From Talaromyces rugulosus (lineage: Eukaryota; Ascomycota; Eurotiomycetes; Eurotiales; Trichocomaceae): a stretch of DNA of 64,000 nucleotides. The notes beneath the pieces were generated by a model. It worked only from the letters and a program-made list of their open reading frames with translations. It had not been told where the DNA came from and ran no database searches. Where the stretch lies: contig NC_049561.1 in NCBI RefSeq assembly GCF_013368755.1, positions 4,588,001 through 4,652,000 on the forward strand, given 5' to 3'. Positions 56,349 to 64,000 of this stretch are shown piece by piece. A program made the translations under genes and the position numbers. Every line of letters begins with the position of its first letter. Position 1 is the stretch's first letter.

Positions 56349-57718
56349 CACCCTCTTGTGCAGTTTCCCCAGGCCGCCTTCGCGCATTTTGTGTCTTGCT
56401 ATTCAAGGTATAATACGTTGTTTGCGATTTCAAAAAGTCCGGCGTTCAGAGTGTTGCGCCTTGACAATCGCGGATCTCAGTCGCGCAAAAGGGGTTGGTC
56501 GTCTAACGTTAAGGCAACCAACTCATCAGTACCCAACGCGCAAAACAGGCCAATTGCTCTAAATTTCAATTCAAACGGGAGGTGAAAAAAAAAAAAAAAA
56601 CGCACCGTGTAGTCGGACAAGTCAATGGGACAAGTCAACGGTTACCCCGCGTTCTTGACAACCTTGGTGAGGCGGAAAGTAAAGTATGCGCAGGAACCGC
56701 GGGACCGGGGTTTTTAGGGAGATGATCGTGGAGTCTTCGGAGCACAAAAGATAGACCAGTAGAGTGTAGAGAACGGGTAGAGAACGATGGATATCAAAAA
56801 GAAAAAAAGGAGCTCTGTGAGACTGGACGCGATCGCAGTAACCGCAAAGAAGCAGCAGACTGGAAAACCGGTATACAATGACGTGCGTACCCGATCGGAG
56901 AAATTGGGTGTTACGAAAGCGAAGATAAAAAGGTCGTACAAGAAATGCAGCGGAGAAGGAACCAGTCTCTTGGTTATTCAGACTGTTCGAGATGCAAGAC
57001 AAACGGAGATCAGATGCATGAACAACACAACTTCAACTCTGCAACTCCCTTCCTCGGTGTGGGCGGCGGGTCAGTACGTCACCGGCGGTGGCTGATCTGC
57101 GTGGCTGAGATCGCCGCCAGATAAGCTGCTGTGGCGGAAGTCGTCGCTTTTGGAAATTATGAAACATGTGCAAAGCGTGGTATTCTGGGTATCTACACTA
57201 CATAATTAAAGCGCCCCTCTACAACAGAGTGCACAGCAAGTAAAAATGAATCCACCGTCAATCATTGTATGAACAGTCCGGGGCAGTGCCATCCACGAAA
57301 TATGCTCGTGAGACATGAAAGAAGAAATAAAAAGGTATCAAATAGATCAAGCAAATAATCACAGATTCATTTCTGTACAAGCAACGCCTCCCAATCATGT
57401 ACCGTCTTTGGGACGCATTTGAAATGTATGCAGACTGTGTAAAGCCAGCGCAGGGGAAGTAGACAAAAAAAAATGTAGGATACAGATATCGCTTGTTCCA
57501 TCGCTTGATGGGAAAGAAAAAAAGTACAATAACGAAAAGAAAAGTCGTTCGTCGAGATAGTAAAAACAAGGTCGTGAAAAAGAAGTAGTTGTCGTTAATC
57601 TCGCTTATCATGAAACCTGCAAAGCGCCTTAAAAATGCACGAAAATCGAATCGCCGAGTTTGTACTAAATGTGAAAGCTGAGCTACTATAGCCGAACTTG
57701 TTATGGAAGGAAGAGCCT
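56349..57718. other. Intergenic region between protease and RhoGEF genes
   Basis: 1.37 kb. It contains the protease promoter, a 17-base A run at 56584-56600, and AT-rich 3' sequence of the RhoGEF gene from about 57180. A 102-codon basic open frame on the plus strand at 56787-57095 has no recognisable motif and is not called. Confidence 0.5.
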
Positions 57719-60700
57719 TCAGCTGGGCACCTTTGCAAAATGTTGAGTCCAGATCCAGCCCACCTGGCCCGACGGGTCGTCCTGGTTTCGTGCTAGCCAC
57801 AATTCACCCTTCTCAGCTATCACATCAAAGACCTCGCCCTCGATGTAAGTGAGGTAAGGGTAACCAGCTTCGCGTCTTGATTTATCAATGTTGAACTCGT
57901 ACAGACTAGCCGCAAGAAATAAAACCTTAGGATTGGAATTGTTGATCGACGGCGCTGCAGTCGTTGTAGCGTGGGCATCTGGTCGGGGAGAATCTGACAT
58001 AGGCAAGGCAGATGAGAAGAATCCAGAAAAGCGAGCCGGAGACGCCGTCATGTCGCCTGGTGTAGATTCAAAAGTGTTGGTCTCGTGTAAGAGCGATTCC
58101 CGCATGAATGGCATGTCGAGACTTAGCTGGGGGGCCGCTGGGAATGGTTCCCCAGGACGCCCAACGGAGCTGGTACTTGGTCTAGGAGACATAGCATTCG
58201 CCAGCGCGCCTGTGCCAGCATATCCATTAGGAATTTCTGCAACCCCAGGGCGATTTGGACCAGACATCGATGAATTGGTTCGGACACGATTTGCTCCAGC
58301 CAAATATGGCTGCGAGGCGTTGGTTTGATCTGACTGTCCATCAAAGCCGTGTGAATGAATGGATGTGCCACCGTTTCCAAGGTCATACGATACTTTAGGA
58401 GAATTTTCAATTGCAACCGATGCGGTACGAGAGCTTGTGTTGGTCACAGTTGAAGGTCGTCGAGGCGAGGCCGTTCCATCTGCAGTAGGTGCATTGAAGT
58501 TGCCAAGGCTATTTGCCTCAGAAAGCAAAGCACCGTTGCAAAGTGCGAGTGACAAAATCTGTGCATCAACAAATGAAAAGTCCGCAGACCAGTCGTTGAC
58601 AATGCCCGCAATCTCAGCTGGAAATCGGTCAAGAACGGGGCTGATCTTTTGTTGTAATAACTGGTACCATTCCTGCTGAATGCCAACAAATTTCTTGAGA
58701 CAAGCCTCCATTAGCTTCGCGGTGAGATTAAAAAGTTTAGGAAGCTCGTCTTTCAAGGCGTCATTCAACACAGAGAATTGTTCTCCCTGTTCAGTCGTTT
58801 TCTTGTCGGGTTTGTCTCCTCGATCTTTCACAGCTTTGTATCTAGCATAGTCGAGCAGTCGCTTGGTTCGCTTTGTCATCACGGTTTGAGGACCATCATA
58901 GAGTTTCAGCAAAGTAAGCATAGGATCGATTACGCCCTTGCGCACGGCCGTGATCTACGCCAGATTAGCCAAATCACTTTTTAGAAGAACTTAATAAACA
59001 ATAAAACACTCACATGTTCGGGTAAAGCGATGTTCATAATTTCCCGTACATACATGCGGAGTCGATTCCACTTGCTTTCCAACTCAGTGTGATTAGATTG
59101 GGCGACGTCAATGCACCCTTGGATGGCAAGGATGTATTCGTTAAATTGATCCATGCCCGTCTTGATCTCACGGGTGTACATTTCCACATCGCGCATGACG
59201 ACTTGAAGCTGGAAGAAATTTTCGTTGAATAGCGTCGATAGGGCGTTATAGTCTGGGTCTTCGTGCATCTCAGAGAGGCCAACTTGCTGTCTAAGCTTCT
59301 CAGTGCGACGGCCGAATGCTTTGGTAAATCCCGATCGAACGTCGGATTCTTTGCGCTTTCGACTGCTGACTACTTGACCTACCACGTCTGCACGCTTCTT
59401 TAGATCATTTATGCGAACCGATATATTGGTGACCGCTTCGAGCGCTTTCGCTAGTGCAGCATGATCTGGATGCGTTTCTGGGGTCGCATTGAGAAGTTGC
59501 GATAGCAGGAGAGGGTACTTGACGAGACGCTGCACTGGTTTAACAAGCAATGCATCCAGGTTCCAGGCTTCTGTAAGATCCATGGCCCAGTCACGACATT
59601 CTTTCAACCAAATTTCCACTTTCGGATTGCGTTGTAAAGTTTGCAGCGTCTTATTGGCTACCTCATGGTTCTTTAGATAATCGGTGTATACCTTCTCCAT
59701 CTGAGACATATGTTCCATGAAGGCGTGGCCGATAAAAGTGCGCTCATCTTGTTCAATACTGGTTAAATCTGCTACAGAGTATTGCGGCTCGATGGGCGAG
59801 CCACCCCGGGTACTCCGAGTACCTCGTTTGCTGCTCCATCGTTGAGACTTTGGCATGACATACACACTCTTGGCAGCCTGCTTCAATGCATCTTGGAAGT
59901 TCATCGAAAATTGAACAATTTGATCGGAATTGGCAAACAGGTTCCGCACGTCATCGACAGAAAGGTCCAGACATGAGCTTGACGTGCCTCTGTAAATATC
60001 ATCCACCACTTTCATATCGCGGCCATATGTGTATTCGGTGTCAACAAGCTCCTTGATGACATGCCGGCGCTGTTTCAATTGCTTTTGCTCTGGTGTTGGC
60101 GAGCCACTTTGTGTGATGTCTGAAACAAGTTGGGACGTTGCAGACGAGGCCAAGGTCGGTGGCGAGGGAGTGAATGTACCTTGTGTCAAATATGAGTCTT
60201 CACTGTGTCTAAACAACGGTTCCTCTGCCGAAGGAAAGAGAGTATTTGTAAGAATGCTAGAAGGTGGCTGATTCGCGTAGACACCCGATGGTACTGTCTG
60301 GGGCACGGCGACCTGTGGATCAGGGGCGTTAAGATGCTCCGACTCAGCGGGAACTGGAGGCGGGCTATGGTTAGGCTGTGGTGGAGGAACAACCGCGGCG
60401 TTGTCGACGGGGGGTTTAACGTCAATAGCAAGGCCCAAGGCATCCCAAGCATCATTGACCTTCGGCTGCGTGGTTTGAGAGTGCGTATGTATCGAAGCCT
60501 TCATCTTCGCATTGTCATCGGCAAGGTTGTGATCGGGGTTGCTCCTTGGCGGAGCAGTTGAGGCTTCGTCTCCAGCAGCTACCTGCATCCAATCTGCAAT
60601 CGATGGGGAAGCGCTTTCCCAATCATCTCTCAAACTCAAACTAGCGCGCGAAATTTGGTCTCGAGAAGATAAATCTCGGACGCGAGGAACCACTACCGGT

Positions 60701-63639
60701 TCATCTGTCAAACTGTTCGTTTTAGATTCAGCTTCAGCTGCTTCTTCTGGCTGAAGAACTTCCCAGGGGCGATCAAGAGGCTGGCGAAATCGCCCTCGTA
60801 CAAGCTCTTGCAGGTAAAGCTGCGTCACACGCTTAGAGTCCCAGCGCCCCTGGCGGATTAGATTATCTGGGTGTGACTGTTGTCGTTTATGAGTCATAGG
60901 ACCAATGGTGTCTTTGCTATGGAGAAAGTCGTTTGGCGCTTGGTTATAGGATACCTTTACCGACTCGTCCCAGCGGGGCATCGGCTGGGGGACAACGTCG
61001 ACTGGATCGACTGGATCGACTGTATCAATAGCCTCATTTTGAGGAACTGCACCCCCTTGTGACTCTGGTATCGATTGCTGATCTCTGGCTGAGGAAGCCC
61101 ATGACGCCATACTCCACCGATTAGCTTGGTCGTCGTGACTTGCCGCATCTGTTTCATCGTCAATTTTGCTATCTTCAGTCTCATTGCTATCCCGTCTATC
61201 GAAGAAAAATGTGCCGCGGTTCGGGTCAAGCATGATCTGGATAGATTCCTTCTCGTCGGTATCACACGGCTCGTCATCTTCTTCGTCTTCATCACACTCG
61301 CTGCTGGAGCTCGACTCACGGAGTTGCATGATACGATTGAGGATATTCCGATGCGACTCTTGATGGTCTAAGTGTGTTTGAGGTTCCGGGTCAAAATTTG
61401 TCGTGTCACTACCGTTAGTGGCTGCCGTGATTGCTGAGGAAGGTGGGATATCAGATGTGCAATCGTCAATTGATGGGGATTTTGCATCTGGTGGGTTTGC
61501 ATTTGGAGTAGTCGTTACTCCCAAGGTTGGAGAGTCATCCAAGTCGAGGTGGGATCTCTCTTGTTTAGGCTCGGACTGATGGTTGAAAGAACCCCCACTG
61601 GTATCAATGGTCAAGCTCGGAGCAAGTGAAGGTGTAGGTTCGGAAGCCAGGGGAGAACTGCCTCTATTTTCGTCGATTGGGTTTGTTGTTTGGCGGAAAG
61701 AGTGTGAATGATTCAGAGGCCGTTGAACAGGTGTCAACGGAGATTCCATGGAAGCCATTTTGCGCAGCTCACCCTCCCGGATAAGCATAGAGCGCACCTC
61801 TTCATCTCTCCTATACCGCGCAATTCGTCGACGTTCGGCAGCTTCCTCTTCCTTTTTGACACTTTCCTCAACTGACCTATTGAAAGCCTGCTGAATTCTC
61901 TGGCGTCGAGCGGCAAAATCAACATTGCCTAATTCAGGCAACTTCCGCGTTCTTTGCCGAGAATTTCTCGCCTCATTGTCGGCTTCACCTGGAGATGATT
62001 GGAAACGGGAGAGCCGATCAACGACTTTTGCACGAGAGGCCGCAGTGCTGGCAGTTGATACCTGTTTCCGTGGTCGAGAACTGCGAAGCGGCGGGGACAT
62101 CATCGGAGGAGGTGCAGAGACATATACCTTGAGAGAGCCCTTGTCACGAATTTGGGTAGGACTTCCATGGCTGTGAGCAATATCTCTGCGATTGGGAGAC
62201 TTGATACTGGAAGAAGTTCGATTTTGCCTATCGGGGCTTGTAATCTCGGGCATTGATATGGTGAGGGGTTTCGGAAGACGGCTGCTACCCTTAGGAGCAA
62301 GGGGTACATGACTTGGAGATGTATGAACGCCCATTGCTGAACTAGGCCGCGTGGACGGGGAGGAACTGCTTCCTGATTCGGAGGCATGACTCGTGCGTCG
62401 GGAGGAGATGGGAATGCGAGACTTGGAATGTGGATTATTGACCGGGCTGGTTGCGGCAACCGGAACCCGGAATGAAGCGACCGCCATCTGGTCCGCTAGG
62501 GGGTCTGGAGAAGGAAAGTTTGGATTGTTCCACGAAGCGTCACTCCTCGAACGACGATGATGTCGAGTATCAGAGTTGGATTGTGAGCCTCCCAAAGATG
62601 GCGAAGAGGCGAGGTACCACGCCGTGGGAGAGGAGGGGGAAATGGTAGGATCGAGAGCGGCTCGTCGGTCGATTAAAAGCGGGTTTGGACTAGGAAGACT
62701 GCTGTCAGAACCTCTGCGTCGAGGATGATGAGACGCGATCCCATATCCGACAGTATGCGCCCCAGTGTCGATAGGTACGAGCTCTCCAAAGAGCGGTCGC
62801 CGCGATTCACCACTTTCAATACCGGACGCTTCTATGGGAAGGGTTGCAGGAGGGTAAAGAGGGAGTTGCTTGTGTCTTATGTCCTGTGTTGAGCTCGATG
62901 GGCTCGACAAAGGCTCCTCGGTACGCTGGTGTTGAGCCGCTTGAGGAGTAGAAGTATCCCGACGAGCACGGCTAGCGTTTGGAGATGGGCTAGGGGCTCG
63001 GGACGACACACGAGAAGAAGATCGAACCGGTATGGGAGGAATTTGGTCAGCGTTTTGGTTGAAGCGATGGATCAAATCCTTGAATGATGTCTGCCGGTTG
63101 CGAAAGTTCGTTGGTTGGCGAGGCACACTGTCTCCCGACGATATACTTGAGCCGGACACCGAGCGAAATTGATATGAACGAGCGGTCGAGCTCTGATTAT
63201 ACAAGGGCGGGTCGAGATGTTTCGAAGTGACTGATAGATTGCGAGGAGTGGATGTGATTGAAGTCATTCCGGGGTCGATATCTGATGGCAGCAGTCTACC
63301 TAAGCCAGCACTCTTTTGCGCATCCTCAACCACGTACGGACGGTAGAATTCACTCGGATCGGGCGATGGGGTTTGTTCGAAGCGAGATTCGTCGGCAGCA
63401 CCATTGGGCGAGAAATATGGTGGTTGAGGTTGGGAGACAGGGGATTCGGGGCCGTATGTGGTTGCAGGCAGGAACGAAGCGGGCGGAGACGAACAAGTCA
63501 GCGGCACAGTATGATCGGGGGGTAGGCGATTCGGGGAGGACGACGGACGAGAGGATGGGCGTTGGAGCGGTCTGTGGGCGTGGACATGTGGTTGAACAGA
63601 GGGGAGGGCGGCATCATGTTCGTCGTTTCCGTCAGGCAT
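57719..63639 (-). CDS. Rho-family GEF with DH, BAR and SH3 domains (DNMBP/Tuba-like)
   Basis: Two exons, 63639-59014 and 58954-57719, giving 1953 residues. Residues 1-1180 are Ser/Pro-rich and disordered, with a short Arg/Glu-rich helix at about 560-640 (ARRQRIQQAFNRSVEES). The DH domain starts at about 1188 (RRHVIKELVDTEYTYGRDM) and contains the conserved LLVKPVQRLVKYPLLL helix. A BAR-type coiled region follows at about 1430-1750, crossing the intron at LPEHITAVRKGVIDP. A C-terminal SH3 domain lies at about 1886-1950 (LYEFN, GWIWTQHF). This order is that of dynamin-binding-protein-like fungal GEFs that activate Cdc42 or Rho1 at sites of polar growth and septation. No PH domain is seen; the BAR unit takes its place, as in the family. 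Confidence 0.92.
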
Positions 63640-64000
63640 CTTGCACGACGGTCCCGGCGGGCGGACTCAGATGACCGTGCGATCGCGAGGTTCCACCAGG
63701 ACCGGATGAAGTTGGGCAGTCGATGCGTTGTCCACAAGGCAAACGGCCAACAACACCCCTTGGGGGGGGAAGTAAAGGAAATCAAGCGGGTGCAGCGTCG
63801 CAGGACTGGACTAGGCTAGCTACAGGTCGGACATGTCGGTGGTGCCTCTGTTTACCGGCATATCGAAGCTCACCTCGCAGCCTTGTCTTGCCACAGGTGT
63901 CTCTGGAAAAAAATCCCCACTTTTGGCGGCAATTAGCCGTAGAAGCGGTGGGATATGTGATTATCTGGAGATTATTCTTATTGCAGGGGTCGAGGAGGGG
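63640..64000. promoter_or_regulatory. Upstream region of the RhoGEF gene
   Basis: 361 bp to the window edge. No gene seen. It should hold the leader and promoter of the RhoGEF gene. Confidence 0.5.

Noticed and set aside
56787..57095. 102-codon basic plus-strand frame
   Set aside because: No motif and low-complexity lysine start; probably chance in the protease/RhoGEF spacer.

Overview
The window looks like 64 kb of nuclear DNA from a filamentous ascomycete, most likely a eurotiomycete (Aspergillus/Penicillium/Talaromyces type). This is inferred from gene content and gene style: many GT-AG introns of 44-80 bp, CT-rich leaders, AT-rich intergenic stretches, two Zn2Cys6 regulators, an RTA1 protein, an AA11 oxygenase and GH92/GH2 mannosidases. 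Species cannot be named from sequence alone. Exon joins were worked out by hand from frame, splice consensus and family conservation. Starts were set at ATG codons.

Layout. 1.4-24.6 kb: NFX1/FAP1-type zinc-finger regulator (+); GH92 alpha-mannosidase (-); ATR1-like MFS exporter (+); Zn2Cys6 regulator (+); Erv2-type sulfhydryl oxidase (+); LYAR-type nucleolar protein (+); RTA1-like membrane protein (-); a decayed coding remnant; branched-chain aminotransferase (+); AA11 LPMO (-). 25.4-40.0 kb: GH2 beta-mannosidase (-); a 3.1-kb stretch without a convincing gene; O-methyltransferase (-); ATP11 (+); Bem46-type hydrolase (-); proteasome beta-1/Pre3 (+); PHO80-type cyclin (+) with a long uORF-bearing leader.

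40.9-54.9 kb is the accessory, damaged part. It holds an element with roughly 170-bp inverted arms carrying an apparent gene fragment, degenerate subterminal repeats, simple repeats, an orphan proline/arginine-rich protein, a PrpF isomerase, a frameshifted and truncated kinase-like gene, a small membrane-anchored conserved protein, an internally deleted leucyl-tRNA synthetase pseudogene, a small Gln/Pro-rich protein behind a motif-rich promoter, and a Zn2Cys6 regulator with an apparent frameshift. 55.4-63.6 kb returns to conserved genes: a NEDP1-type protease with five very short exons and a 1953-residue RhoGEF-BAR-SH3 protein.

Functional themes. GH92 and beta-mannosidase act on mannan or N-glycan mannose, and AA11 acts on chitin, so three polysaccharide or glycan enzymes lie in one neighbourhood, but they are not co-oriented as a cluster. 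The O-methyltransferase stands alone, so there is no evidence for a secondary-metabolite cluster. No rRNA, tRNA, CRISPR or viral sequence was recognised.
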